Positions 1 through 9,033 of a stretch of 64,000 nucleotides of DNA are shown piece after piece (positions within the stretch are counted from its first letter, which is position 1; each line of letters opens with the position of its first letter). The DNA lies in assembly GCA_016208165.1 (NCBI GenBank), contig JACQYL010000026.1, positions 7,228-71,227 of the forward strand, read 5' to 3'. Position numbers and translations under genes: made by a program. Below the pieces are notes generated by a model. That model saw only the letters and a list, made by a program, of their open reading frames with translations, made no database searches and was not told the DNA's origin. Source of the DNA: Deltaproteobacteria bacterium (lineage in GTDB: Bacteria; Desulfobacterota; Desulfarculia; JACQYL01).

Positions 1-1
1 T

Positions 2-292
2 CTGGCCATGGTGGCTCTTTCCGTGGTCATGATCATCCGGGTGGTGGGGCTTATTCTCGTGATCGCCCTGTTGACCATTCCGCCGTATCTTGCGGAGAGA
101 TTCTGCATGTCCCTGAAAACGATGATGGCGTTATCGATGGTACTCAGCGCATTGTTTACGGTTGCAGGCTTGTGGTTATCGTACGCGTTCAATCTGACGT
201 CCGGAGCGATGATTATCCTGGTGGCGGCCTCGGTTTTCGTGGTGATCGTCGGCGGCGGGAATGTGCTTTCTAGATTGAAGCGCTCGGTCTGA
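2..292 (+). CDS. Zinc/manganese-type ABC transporter permease, C-terminal fragment
   Basis: The reading frame is open from the window edge, so only the last 96 or so residues are present. They contain three hydrophobic stretches typical of the final membrane helices of ABC-3 family permeases (ZnuB/MntB type), with the family-like segment ending LLTIPPYLAE. Such proteins form the inner-membrane channel for Zn2+ or Mn2+ import. The Fur-family gene 150 bases downstream supports a metal role, and zinc is the best guess. The substrate cannot be fixed from this fragment. Confidence 0.8.
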   Translation: MAMVALSVVMIIRVVGLILVIALLTIPPYLAERFCMSLKTMMALSMVLSALFTVAGLWLSYAFNLTSGAMIILVAASVFVVIVGGGNVLSRLKRSV

Positions 293-441
293 GGCGAGGG
301 CGCAATTCTCGTGACGCCCGCCGTATTGCTTGGAGTCCGACAGATTCCCGTTTCAGGGAAAGTGCGGACGAACCCGTTGTCGGCAGCGGCCAACCGCCGG
401 CGTATAGAACGAACATACGGACGGTCCTAAAGGATAGGTAG

Positions 442-903
442 ATGTGCGATCGTTGCGATTATGGAGGCTTATTGGAGAGGTCGGGGCTGGCGGTCACGCC
501 GAATCGCTTTCAGGTGCTGAACATCATAGGAAACAGCGAGCAGCCCCTTACGGCTCGAGAAATCTTCGAAATGCTCGAACAGCCTCACCTCATGAACCGG
601 GTCACACTGTACAGAATATTGGACACATTCGTGGAACACAAACTCGTTGCACGGATGTCCGCCGGGGACCGGTCGTTCCGGTTTGGGCCGGCGGAAAACG
701 GCAACCATCCTTCCCACCCGCATTTTTACTGCACCAGTTGCGGCAATATGGTCTGTCTCGACCCTGATAGTTTGCACAATCTGGAGTCGGACCTGCTATC
801 CTTTCGGGAGACGTTTCCGGCTGTGGTGGAGAACGTTGAGGTGCGGCTGGACGGCATTTGCGGGTCCTGTTTGATGCGAGCGGAAAAGGATGCGAAGCCA
901 TGA
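442..903 (+). CDS. zur: Fur-family metal-responsive repressor, probably Zur
   Basis: A 153-residue Fur-family protein. Residues 1-85 form the winged helix (NRVTLYRILDTF recognition region) and the rest is the dimerisation domain. A structural zinc site is visible as CTSC at 97-100 with the second pair CGSC at 140-143, and HPHFYC near 92-97 supplies the usual His-rich regulatory site. The family represses metal-uptake genes when metal-bound. It follows a metal ABC permease and precedes a small zinc-ribbon protein, so Zur is more likely than Fur, but this rests on context. The start is supported by AAAGGATAGG just upstream. No clear Zur box was seen. Confidence 0.85.
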   Translation: MCDRCDYGGLLERSGLAVTPNRFQVLNIIGNSEQPLTAREIFEMLEQPHLMNRVTLYRILDTFVEHKLVARMSAGDRSFRFGPAENGNHPSHPHFYCTSCGNMVCLDPDSLHNLESDLLSFRETFPAVVENVEVRLDGICGSCLMRAEKDAKP

Positions 904-1057
904 GGTCCGGGGCGCGCTGAGCTGGAGGCCGATTCTCCGATGGTCGGGAACCGCGGCTGGACTTGACGCTCGTTTATGCCGCAGGCCGGAGTGAAGGAGG
1001 GCTCGGAACGAGGGGGAGGAACCTGTCCGGAAGACGAGCGAGGACACGAACAAAGCC

Positions 1058-1351
1058 ATGACCGAAGAGAAAGAGTCTACTTTGCGGCGACGCATTCAGG
1101 AAGTGCTTCTGACGGAAAGTTGTACGGTCCGGGACCTGTCTCAGCTCTTGCGGGCTTCGGAGAAAGAAATCCTGTCCCACCTTCCCAACGTGGCCCGAAG
1201 TGCGAGCCATTCGCATAAATTCGAAATCATTCCCGCCGAGTGCCTGGAGTGTGGGTTCACGTTCAAAAGGCGTTCGAGATTCACGGTTCCGGGGAAATGC
1301 CCTTTGTGTCGAAGTCGCAGAATCTCGCCTCCCCGGTTTCGAATTCTCTAA
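1058..1351 (+). CDS. Small HTH protein with C-terminal zinc ribbon (COG3357-like)
   Basis: A 97-residue protein. Residues 5-45 look like a winged-helix or helix-turn-helix segment (TVRDLSQLLRASEKEI), and residues 62-84 form a four-cysteine zinc ribbon (CLEC and CPLC). This arrangement matches predicted transcriptional regulators that combine an HTH with a zinc ribbon. It lies 154 bases after the Zur-like gene on the same strand and may share its transcript. The target is unknown. The ATG has only a weak Shine-Dalgarno sequence. Confidence 0.7.
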   Translation: MTEEKESTLRRRIQEVLLTESCTVRDLSQLLRASEKEILSHLPNVARSASHSHKFEIIPAECLECGFTFKRRSRFTVPGKCPLCRSRRISPPRFRIL

Positions 1352-1396
1352 GAACGACCCGGCAGCCCAAATCCATGGGTTGCGCCGATGGTTTGG

Positions 1397-1708
1397 TCAG
1401 GATTCGGTTTTCTTGATGGAATCCAGATATTCCTCCCACTCGATGGGAAGCAAATATTTCTTTTTGGTATTGCAGGACTTGCAGGCGGGCACCAGATTGC
1501 TTTTTATGCTTTTCCCTCCTCGAACAAGAGGCACCACATGCTCCATCGTCAGTTCCGCCGGAGGAACTCTCTCGCCGCAAAAGTAACAGACTCCCCGGGC
1601 GCGTTTATTCTTCCACCACTGGCTCCTACGCAGCTCCCGTGCTTTGCTGCGTTCTCTCCTCAGGTCCGCTTCCGTAACTTCGGATACAAAAAAAGACTTT
1701 AGTTTCAT
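1397..1708 (-). CDS. HNH endonuclease family protein
   Basis: A 103-residue protein with a compact HNH fold. CYFC at 41-44 and CKSC at 76-79 make the zinc-binding pairs, EH at 56-57 and N71 supply the catalytic signature, and the N-terminal 35 residues are basic. Stand-alone HNH proteins of this size are common and mostly uncharacterised, so no substrate can be assigned. The ATG is preceded by GGGAAG at good spacing. The gene converges on the zinc-ribbon gene, with 45 bases between the stops. That gap holds an imperfect 8-bp hairpin around 1361-1384 without a T-run, which might help end both transcripts. Confidence 0.8.
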   Translation of the reverse strand: MKLKSFFVSEVTEADLRRERSKARELRRSQWWKNKRARGVCYFCGERVPPAELTMEHVVPLVRGGKSIKSNLVPACKSCNTKKKYLLPIEWEEYLDSIKKTES

Positions 1709-1749
1709 GGCGAACTTCCCGATGCTTAATTCGTAAACGACAGTTGGAG

Positions 1750-1755
1750 ATTATA
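1750..1755 (-). promoter_or_regulatory. -10 element of the HNH gene promoter
   Basis: A perfect TATAAT on the minus strand lies about 42 bases upstream of the HNH start codon. No good -35 hexamer is seen at 16-18 bases upstream, so the match is one-sided. Confidence 0.35.
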
Positions 1756-1894
1756 TACCAATGATTCCTGAAGGAAAGGGCTTGTTGAGTGAATTAATGC
1801 AAACCAGGAAAAACAACGGCTCGATCCGAGCCTGAGAGAGACCAGATGCAGACCGGGGCGGGATTAGGCCTGTCGAGACCGTTGACGGAGGGGA

Positions 1895-1924
1895 TTGACT
1901 CAGGTTCTCTTTTTCAGTTAGTAT
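1895..1924 (+). promoter_or_regulatory. Candidate sigma-70 promoter of the pilus-motor operon
   Basis: TTGACT at 1895-1900 and TAGTAT at 1919-1924 are separated by 18 bases. They lie about 130 bases upstream of the first gene of the motor operon, in the 345-base gap 1709-2053, where nothing else was recognised. The leader between promoter and start is unexplained. Confidence 0.4.
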
Positions 1925-2053
1925 TGCAGTGACTTGGCACTTTTCGTGCATTCGAGGAAACCGGTTCCTCCTGAACCGTAGGCGTCATTAATTGATTTAG
2001 GTTCTTCCCGACCGATCCGGGGCAGAGTCAAAATCGAGGAAAGGAACGGATCC

Positions 2054-2683
2054 GTGTTCTCGCCAGGTGTTATCGTTCCGGTCATCGTACTCGGGGTGAG
2101 CCTTTGCGTGCTGGCTCTTTCATTCGTTATGCACAAGAGGCGGAACCGGGAAGCCTTGGTGCAGTTGCAGAAGAAAGACGCCGAGCTTCGGAAGCTCACC
2201 AAGGATATTCAGGAGGTTGAAGAAAGCAAGACCCGGATGAGAGTCTCCTTTGAAAAATACCATAAGGATTACGTTGAAAATCTAAAGAAAGAAATTGAGG
2301 CAAGGGAAAACAAGATAACCGTTCTTCAGAGCGAGCTGGAAACGCTCAAGGACAAAGCCAAGGCAAAAGACATCGCTCACAACATACGTGTTTTGCAGTC
2401 TGAAAGGGACGCGCTGCAAACCGAATTGCAGAACGGCGAGGTTGGCGAGTCGAATCCACAAATGACGGTCAGCCTGGATCAACTCTATTCCCTCAAGAAT
2501 CAAATTACACGGCTCAAAGTGGACAACTCGCGCCTTCGTTCGTTGGCTGAGGAATATAAGATCCGTTACGAAGACATGCTTCAGTTCGGTCACAAGATCA
2601 AATTGGAGAATCGGAACCTTCAAGACCAAATACAGAAGCTGATGGAAAAAATGGCTGGCCCGATACGGGTGAAACGGAAGTAA
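2054..2683 (+). CDS. Membrane-anchored coiled-coil protein of the pilus-motor operon
   Basis: A 209-residue protein with a GTG start. One hydrophobic helix (about residues 4-26) is followed by roughly 170 residues of charged heptad-like sequence, rich in K, E, L and Q, that should form a long cytoplasmic coiled coil, ending in a basic tail. I do not recognise a named family. It lies 36 bases upstream of the first PilT-type gene and appears to head the operon. A scaffold or localisation factor for the ATPases is a reasonable guess from context only. Confidence 0.75.
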   Translation: MFSPGVIVPVIVLGVSLCVLALSFVMHKRRNREALVQLQKKDAELRKLTKDIQEVEESKTRMRVSFEKYHKDYVENLKKEIEARENKITVLQSELETLKDKAKAKDIAHNIRVLQSERDALQTELQNGEVGESNPQMTVSLDQLYSLKNQITRLKVDNSRLRSLAEEYKIRYEDMLQFGHKIKLENRNLQDQIQKLMEKMAGPIRVKRK

Positions 2684-2719
2684 ACGGCCGATTCATCGGA
2701 AACTCGGAGACTAGACGAG

Positions 2720-3802
2720 ATGGCTCGGATTGACGGCTTTTTTAAACTGATGCATGACCAGGGGGCTTCCGACCTGCATCTGGCTTCCGGATCGCAGCCC
2801 GTATTGAGAATTCGGGGTGAGATGGAACGCGTCCGGTATAAGGTCTTCGACAACGAAGAATTGAAGGTTATGCTCTACGAAATCGCTCCGGAGCTCAAAG
2901 TCAAGGAATTCGAAGAAACGGGGGACATTGACTTTGCTTACGCCATTCCGGGGCTGGCCCGGTACCGGGCGAACTATTTTCAACAGCGAAACGGCTTAGG
3001 AGCCGTTTTTCGGGAGATTCCCAGCCGGATCATGACCATAAAGGAGCTGGGTCTCCCTCTCATCCTCGAGAAATTGGCCATGCTGCCCAGGGGGCTCGTT
3101 CTCGTCACAGGACCCACGGGCAGTGGAAAATCCACCACTCTGGCCGCCGTCATTGATTATGCCAATCGTAATCGGAAAGATCATATCATAACCATCGAAG
3201 ATCCCATCGAGTTTGTTCATGCACATAAACAGTGCATTATCAATCAACGCGAGGTCGAGACGCATACGAGGAATTTTTCGGCGGCCCTCCGGGGAGCGTT
3301 GCGTGAAGACCCGGACGTTATTCTGGTGGGAGAAATGCGGGATCTTGAAACCATATCGTTGGCATTGGAGGCAGCCGAGACAGGACACCTGGTGTTCGCC
3401 ACCTTGCACACGAACAGCGCCGCCAAAACCGTGGACCGCGTCATCAATGTGTTTCCGGACCATCAGCAGCCTCAGGTCAGAGCCACGCTGGCGGATTCAA
3501 TACGCGGAGTGGTCTGCCAAACGCTGTTCAAGCGGCTCGATGTGAAGGGGCGCGTGGCGGCTCTCGAGATCATGATCGCCACTCCCGCCGTCCGCAATCT
3601 GGTTCGGGAGAACAAGACGTTTCAAATCCCTTCTTCCATTCAGACCGGGAGGAAGTACGGCATGGTCAGTCTGGACGACGCGATCATGGAACTGGTGCAG
3701 AAGGGATGGGTAAGCCCCAAGGACGCGTACAACAAGTGTGTGGAGAAATCCAAATTTCGCCATCTGTTTAACGGTGAGGCGGAAGATTTTACAGAGGTGT
3801 AA
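2720..3802 (+). CDS. pilT: PilT-family twitching/retraction ATPase
   Basis: A 360-residue hexameric secretion-type ATPase of normal PilT length. Visible motifs are Walker A GPTGSGKS (131-138), the Asp box IITIEDPIEF (156-164), Walker B VILVGEMRD (200-208) and the His box with TLHTN (228-232). Near residue 289 is AVRNLVRE, a close match to the AIRNLIRE signature that PilT needs for retraction. PilT depolymerises type IV pili at the inner-membrane base. The next gene starts 3 bases after its stop, so the two are translationally close. Confidence 0.93.
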   Translation: MARIDGFFKLMHDQGASDLHLASGSQPVLRIRGEMERVRYKVFDNEELKVMLYEIAPELKVKEFEETGDIDFAYAIPGLARYRANYFQQRNGLGAVFREIPSRIMTIKELGLPLILEKLAMLPRGLVLVTGPTGSGKSTTLAAVIDYANRNRKDHIITIEDPIEFVHAHKQCIINQREVETHTRNFSAALRGALREDPDVILVGEMRDLETISLALEAAETGHLVFATLHTNSAAKTVDRVINVFPDHQQPQVRATLADSIRGVVCQTLFKRLDVKGRVAALEIMIATPAVRNLVRENKTFQIPSSIQTGRKYGMVSLDDAIMELVQKGWVSPKDAYNKCVEKSKFRHLFNGEAEDFTEV

Positions 3803-3805
3803 GTC

Positions 3806-4969
3806 GTGCAACGGGCTGAACTGGATTATATGCTAACGCAGATGATCGAGTCCTACAAAGGCGTGTCGGACGTATTTTTTGTAGTGGACCGACCGCCTCA
3901 AGTGGAAGCTTTCGGCGAACTGAGACCGGTCAAGCTCAACCCCTTCATTGCAAAGCTTTATCCCTTTCACACCGAATGCATTGCATTGAACCTGTTGCAG
4001 AACAGCGCCAGGCTTATGCATTCGCTTTTTCAATACGGCTCCTGTGACCTCTCGTACGCAGTTCCGCGCAAGGCTCGATTCAGAGTGAACATCTTTTCTC
4101 AACGCGGTCAGTACTCCATCGTCATGCGCAAACTGGAAAACCGCGTGCCCACCATCGAGGAACTCGAGTTGCCGGAGGTGTTCCAGACTATTGCGGAGGA
4201 ACGCACGGGCATCGTCTTGTTCACCGGCGCTACGGGCACCGGAAAATCCACCTCTTTGGCGGCGCTTATCGACCATATAAACGAGCGTAAGCCTATTCAT
4301 ATCATAACGCTCGAGGATCCGATCGAATACGACCACCGTCACAAGAAGGCGACGATCGACCAGAGGGAACTCGGCCTGGATTTCGATACGTACGCCAGCG
4401 GTCTTCGTGCGGCGTTGCGTCAGGCCCCAAAAGTGATTCTCGTCGGGGAAATACGAGACAAAGAAACGGCGTTGTCCGCGCTCCGGGCGGCGGAAACCGG
4501 GCACCTTGTCTTAAGTACCGTCCACACCATCGATGCCGGACAGACGGTCAATCGTATCATCGGTATGTTTCAGCCGGAAGAAGAACGCGAGATCCGCATG
4601 CGTTTGTCCGATTCCATGCGATGGGTCGTAAGTCAGAGACTGTTGCCAAAAATCGGCGCCGGACGTCACGCCGTTTTCGAAATCATGCAAAACAACCTGC
4701 GAGTACAGGAGCTGGTTATGAACGGCGAAACGACGGATAGGACGTTCTATCAAATCATTACGGACGGCGAGGGACTGGGGATGCAGACATTCGAGACGGA
4801 CTTGCTCCGAGCATTCCGCCAGAAACTCATAACGGAACAGACGGCGCTGTCGTATTCGGTTCATCGAGCCGTGATGCGTCAGAAAATCGACCAGGTAAAG
4901 AGCAGCCGTGGCGAAAAAACCACGGACATAGAAGACCTCAGTCTGGACCGGGAGTATGGCAAATACTAG
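3806..4969 (+). CDS. Second PilT/PilU-type ATPase
   Basis: A 387-residue paralogue of the preceding protein with a GTG start. It keeps Walker A GATGTGKST (141-149), the Asp box IITLEDPIEY (166-174), Walker B VILVGEIRD (210-218) and a His-box region ending STVHT. It therefore looks catalytically competent. The retraction signature is weak (NLRVQELVMN in place of AIRNLIRE) and the C-terminus is extended, both features of PilU-like accessory retraction ATPases. It overlaps the downstream receiver gene by 14 bases, which suggests coupling. Confidence 0.88.
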   Translation: MQRAELDYMLTQMIESYKGVSDVFFVVDRPPQVEAFGELRPVKLNPFIAKLYPFHTECIALNLLQNSARLMHSLFQYGSCDLSYAVPRKARFRVNIFSQRGQYSIVMRKLENRVPTIEELELPEVFQTIAEERTGIVLFTGATGTGKSTSLAALIDHINERKPIHIITLEDPIEYDHRHKKATIDQRELGLDFDTYASGLRAALRQAPKVILVGEIRDKETALSALRAAETGHLVLSTVHTIDAGQTVNRIIGMFQPEEEREIRMRLSDSMRWVVSQRLLPKIGAGRHAVFEIMQNNLRVQELVMNGETTDRTFYQIITDGEGLGMQTFETDLLRAFRQKLITEQTALSYSVHRAVMRQKIDQVKSSRGEKTTDIEDLSLDREYGKY

Positions 4970-5378
4970 TGAGATCAAAAAATCCCTGATCGTGGTGACG
5001 GATGAATCCAAGGCCAGAAAGATTGTCCAACAGGTTCGCATCGCCGGCTACGAGCCGGCCGTGTTGCTGACCGTGGATGAAGCGCTTAAGCTCATGGCCT
5101 TTATCAACTACGATCTGGTGGTCATGGATGAAGATGTCGCAGACAAGGACAAACGTGTTCTGGCCTATGTGCTGACCATCCCTATGCAATTGCGGCGGAA
5201 AACGCTTTTTGTGCTTATCGGAACCAAGTACGCCACCAATGATCGTCTGAATGCATTCGTGATGGGACTGGACGCGCTGATTAACTATGCAGACATCGAG
5301 CGATTGGCCGGCAATCTTCAGATGATCGAAAAAGAGCATCGTCAGTTTTACCGTTTATTTTACAATATTATAGGATAA
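4956..5378 (+). CDS. Degenerate stand-alone response-regulator receiver domain
   Basis: A 140-residue protein spanning one CheY-like fold. An aspartate in the phospho-acceptor position is kept (D58 in YDLVVMD). The usual acidic pair after strand 1 is reduced to one residue (VVTDES), and the conserved lysine after strand 5 is absent (ALINYAD). It may bind partners constitutively instead of signalling by phosphorylation. Its place between PilT-type and PilB-type ATPases suggests a regulator of pilus motor choice, by inference. The start overlaps the upstream gene by 14 bases and the next gene follows within 10 bases. Confidence 0.7.
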   Translation: MANTSEIKKSLIVVTDESKARKIVQQVRIAGYEPAVLLTVDEALKLMAFINYDLVVMDEDVADKDKRVLAYVLTIPMQLRRKTLFVLIGTKYATNDRLNAFVMGLDALINYADIERLAGNLQMIEKEHRQFYRLFYNIIG

Positions 5379-5388
5379 GCATAGTTTG

Positions 5389-6972
5389 ATGAAAACGCAG
5401 GCCTCGGAAATGTCTAAAGACTTCTGCTCGTTTCCTCGCGTGGACCTTTCCCAGATTGATCCGGATACGAGTCTCATGGGGTTGATCCCCTACACGTTGG
5501 CGAAGCGATATCAAGTGCTTCCCCTGTTCAGGCGGGATCGCGAGCTGACGCTGGCCATGAAAGACCCCTCCAAACTCAGCACCTTGAACGATCTCGAGTT
5601 CCTGACAGGTCTTCAGATCATCCCGGTGCTGGCGGATGAGGAAGAGTTAGGCATCGCCATCGAAAAAAACTATTCGTCCGTGGAAGAACATGCCTTCGAT
5701 AACATGGTCGAAGACATGGACTTGATGGGCGACGGCCTCGAACCCGAAACGCTCGACACCTCCGAGCACGAGCTGGACGTCGGCAAGCTACGCGAGTCCG
5801 CCGAGGGAACCCCTGTCGTAAAACTGGTCAATATCCTCCTTTCCGAGGCGATTCGGCGCGGCGCCAGTGACATTCATCTGGAACCGTACGAGAAATCGTT
5901 TCGTATCCGAATGCGAATCGACGGCGTTCTCCAACAGATCATGACCCCACCCAAGTCGATGCAAGCTCCTGTGACGAGCCGTCTGAAAATCATGAGCAGT
6001 CTGAACATAGCCGAGCGAAGGCTTCCTCAGGACGGCCGCATGAAAGTGAAGTTTCAGGGACGGGAAATCGATTTCCGCGTATCCACCCTGCCGGGCCTCT
6101 ACGGAGAAAAAGTCGTTCTCCGTCTATTGGACAAGTCCAGTCTCTCTTTGGACATGGAGACCCTGGGGTTCAACCAGCAGGAGATGGACGATTTCGGCCG
6201 AGCCATTTCCATGCCTTGGGGAATGTTGCTGGTCACCGGTCCCACCGGAAGCGGAAAATCCACTACTTTGTACGCGGCCCTGAATCATATCAGCCACGAA
6301 GGCATCAACATCATGACGGTGGAGGATCCGGTCGAGTACAATATTGACGGGGTCAATCAGTTCCAGACCTACGAAAAAATCGGGCTTAATTTCGCCCGAG
6401 TGCTCCGTTCTTTCTTGCGACAGGACCCGGACGTGATCATGGTCGGTGAAATGCGGGACCGGGAGACCGCTGAAATCGGTGTCAAAGCGGCCCTTACCGG
6501 CCATCTGGTCCTCACCACGCTCCATACCAATGACTCTCCATCGACCATCACCCGACTGATCGATATGGAAATCGAACCTTATCTGATTGCGTCGTCCGTG
6601 AATTTAGTAATGAGCCAGCGCCTTGTAAGAAAGGTCTGTCAGGAATGCAAACAGCCGACGGAGTACAATCAGGCTTATCTGAAGAATATGGGATTCAGAG
6701 AGGAAGAATTGAGCGGGATCACCCTGTATCGCGGCGCAGGATGTCCCAAGTGCAACGACTCCGGATACAAAGGAAGAATGGCCCTGTTCGAGATCATGCC
6801 CGTTCGCGGTGGTTTGATCGAACTGATATCTAAAGGCGCCTCCACCGACGAAATCAGGGACGTGGCGAGGAGGCAGGGCCTCAGAACATTACGGGAAAGC
6901 GGCATCGCCCGGATAAAGGAAGGTCTCACGAGCGTGGACGAGGTCGTTAGGGTCACCGCCGAAGTGCAGTAA
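5389..6972 (+). CDS. PilB/GspE-type assembly ATPase
   Basis: A 527-residue extension ATPase. An N-terminal MshEN/GspE-N region (about 15-100) precedes the N2 domain (GASDIHLEPYE near 160-169). The motor follows, with Walker A GPTGSGKS (near 285-292), Asp box TVEDPVEY, Walker B IMVGEMRD and His box TLHTN. A tetracysteine zinc site is formed by CQEC and CPKC (near 418-456). The company of two PilT-like ATPases favours a PilB role in type IV pilus extension over T2SS. The start is set at the ATG; a TTG directly before it is possible. It is intact, unlike the gspE of this window. Confidence 0.9.
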   Translation: MKTQASEMSKDFCSFPRVDLSQIDPDTSLMGLIPYTLAKRYQVLPLFRRDRELTLAMKDPSKLSTLNDLEFLTGLQIIPVLADEEELGIAIEKNYSSVEEHAFDNMVEDMDLMGDGLEPETLDTSEHELDVGKLRESAEGTPVVKLVNILLSEAIRRGASDIHLEPYEKSFRIRMRIDGVLQQIMTPPKSMQAPVTSRLKIMSSLNIAERRLPQDGRMKVKFQGREIDFRVSTLPGLYGEKVVLRLLDKSSLSLDMETLGFNQQEMDDFGRAISMPWGMLLVTGPTGSGKSTTLYAALNHISHEGINIMTVEDPVEYNIDGVNQFQTYEKIGLNFARVLRSFLRQDPDVIMVGEMRDRETAEIGVKAALTGHLVLTTLHTNDSPSTITRLIDMEIEPYLIASSVNLVMSQRLVRKVCQECKQPTEYNQAYLKNMGFREEELSGITLYRGAGCPKCNDSGYKGRMALFEIMPVRGGLIELISKGASTDEIRDVARRQGLRTLRESGIARIKEGLTSVDEVVRVTAEVQ

Positions 6973-7106
6973 GATTCGAGGGAAGGCCGTCAACGCGACT
7001 GCGTTTGCCGAGCAATCACCAAAGACATCGAACGGATAAAGAGAGGCCCCGACGGGACGCAAGCGTGCGAAACGCCTCTCTGACTCCGGCGAATGAGAGA
7101 AGCGGC

Positions 7107-8267
7107 GTGCAGGGTCGGGTCATCATGCATATAGACATGGATGCGTTTTACGCAGCCGTGGAGCAAGCGGACCGGCCGGAGCTCAAAGGACGGCCCGTCA
7201 TCGTCGGTGGCAGTCACAGAGGGGTCGTCTGCGCTGCTTCATACGAGGCGCGAGCGTACGGCGTCCGTTCGGCAATGCCCGTGTTTCTGGCGCGGAAGAA
7301 CTGCCCGAACGGAATCTTTCTTCCCGTGCGTATGGATCGATACCGGGAGGTTTCGCTTCGCGTGATGGCGGCCGTCGGAACCATTTCACCTCTAGTGGAA
7401 CAGGTTTCCATCGATGAAGCTTACGTCGACATGACGGGAATGGATCGGGTGTGGAAAACACCGCTGGATGCGGCCCGTGAAACCAAACGACGGGTGAAGC
7501 AAGCAGCCGGCGTCACCTGTTCCGTGGGGATCGCCCCGCTGAAATTTCTGGCCAAGATAGCCTCGGACTTGAACAAGCCCGACGGACTGACCGTACTATC
7601 TGAAGCGGAAACCGAGGCCTTCATCTTATCCCTTGCTATCGAAAAGATGCCCGGCGTAGGCAAGAAAGGCCTGGAACGAATGAGGAACATGGGAGTTTCC
7701 CGGGCCGGAGACTTGCTGAAAATACCGGAGAAAAACCTGGTTGCCGCATTTGGCCGATACGGGGAAGATCTATTGCGCATGGCGGCGGGCGTGGACACGT
7801 CCGAAGTAGTCCCCTCTCACCGCGCAAAATCCGTCAGTGCTGAAAACACGTTCGCCTATGATTTGGCGGACCGTGATGTGCTCAAGAAATGGTTGCTTGG
7901 GCAATCCGACCGCGTGGCCCAGCGGCTCAGGAGAATAGGCCTCAAAGGTCGCACGGTGACCCTGAAGCTGAAGCGCTCGAATTTCACGATGCAAACGAGA
8001 CGACAATCGCTGAGCTGCTATACGGACGAGACGAACGTGATCTATGACGCGGCGGTTTCATTGCTGGACCAGAAACCGTTGGGCGGAAACATCCGTCTCA
8101 CGGGTGTCGGTGTGACCAATTTTCTTTCAGAACAAGATCCTCCTTTCTGGGAGAAGTTCGAAGAACGAGAAGAACGCGGACACGATCTGGAAGAAGCCGT
8201 GGATGATTTGAGACATCGTTATGGGAACGGGATCATCCGAAGGGCCAGCACACTGGATCTTACGTGA
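7107..8267 (+). CDS. dinB: DNA polymerase IV (Y-family translesion polymerase)
   Basis: The frame encodes a full Y-family polymerase. The first metal-binding motif HIDMDAFYA lies at the start, followed by the YEARAYGVRSAMP fingers motif. The catalytic SIDEAYVDMT, a helix-hairpin-helix segment (MPGVGKKGLERMRNMG) and a little-finger domain come next. It performs error-prone bypass of DNA lesions. GTG 7107 follows GAGAGAAG at good spacing and is preferred; ATG 7125 also works. An upstream TTG at 7005 would add 34 non-conserved residues. The C-terminus ends near the little finger without an obvious beta-clamp motif. Confidence 0.93.
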   Translation: MQGRVIMHIDMDAFYAAVEQADRPELKGRPVIVGGSHRGVVCAASYEARAYGVRSAMPVFLARKNCPNGIFLPVRMDRYREVSLRVMAAVGTISPLVEQVSIDEAYVDMTGMDRVWKTPLDAARETKRRVKQAAGVTCSVGIAPLKFLAKIASDLNKPDGLTVLSEAETEAFILSLAIEKMPGVGKKGLERMRNMGVSRAGDLLKIPEKNLVAAFGRYGEDLLRMAAGVDTSEVVPSHRAKSVSAENTFAYDLADRDVLKKWLLGQSDRVAQRLRRIGLKGRTVTLKLKRSNFTMQTRRQSLSCYTDETNVIYDAAVSLLDQKPLGGNIRLTGVGVTNFLSEQDPPFWEKFEEREERGHDLEEAVDDLRHRYGNGIIRRASTLDLT

Positions 8268-8517
8268 ATGCCGGCGGATCTCCGCGAGGACTCGAGTGCC
8301 GGCGGAGGATGGGGAGCTCATCGGATCTGCTGAAAAAGCAACGCGATACGAGGATCGACATCCGGGGCGACGACACTCCGGCCTTGATCGTCGGGAACGT
8401 TCAAGCCTGTAGGCCATGCGGTCGCTTTAAGGGGCGATTAATAAACCTTCGCCGAGTCTGCGTTTTTTCCGAGAGAAGGGGTAATCGAGCGCGGGGTCGG
8501 AAACATGAGGAGGACAC

Positions 8518-9033
8518 ATGTCTAAACAAATGGGTGTCGCTGAACAGATTGCGGACACCAAAACCGGCAGGGAAGGGAAGTATCTTACCTTTACACTGTC
8601 CAGTGAAGAGTATGGACTGGAGATCCTGAAGATCAAAGAAATCATCGGAATGATGGACATCACTTACGTGCCCAAGACACCGGCGTTTGTCAAAGGGGTG
8701 ATCAATCTCAGGGGTAAAGTAATTCCGGTCATCGATCTCCGTCTGAAATTTGGAATGAAAGCGAAAGAGTACGATGCGCGTACCTGTATTATCGTGGTTG
8801 AGGTGGCGGACATGAAGGGCCGTTCGCTTCAAGTAGGCATCGTAGTGGATTCGGTCTCCGAGGTGGTCAATCTCAAAGGAGAACAGATCGAGCCGCCGCC
8901 GTCCTTCGGTTCCGCGCTGGACACGGAATACATCCTGGGTATGGCGAAGGTCGACAAAAGCGTGATCATTTTGTTGGACATCGACAGAGTGCTGGCTGCT
9001 TCTGAAACCGAAACGCTCATGAGGATGGCGTGA
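8518..9033 (+). CDS. cheW: Chemotaxis coupling protein CheW
   Basis: A 171-residue single CheW domain with typical landmarks: YLTFTLSSEEYGLEILKIKEI at the first beta barrel, the GVINLRGKVIPVIDLR segment, and GMAKVDKSVIILLDID near the end. CheW links methyl-accepting receptors to the CheA kinase. AGGAGG four bases before the ATG is a strong ribosome binding site. No cheA, receptor or other che gene is adjacent, so it is an orphan here. It could serve a receptor array elsewhere or a pilus-linked chemosensory path, since a pilus operon lies 1.5 kb upstream. The 250 bases before it (8268-8517) hold no recognisable gene. Confidence 0.93.
   Translation: MSKQMGVAEQIADTKTGREGKYLTFTLSSEEYGLEILKIKEIIGMMDITYVPKTPAFVKGVINLRGKVIPVIDLRLKFGMKAKEYDARTCIIVVEVADMKGRSLQVGIVVDSVSEVVNLKGEQIEPPPSFGSALDTEYILGMAKVDKSVIILLDIDRVLAASETETLMRMA

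Noticed and set aside
8264-8629. Open frame of 121 codons between dinB and cheW
   Set aside because: It overlaps the start of cheW in another frame, has no ribosome site and its product looks random.
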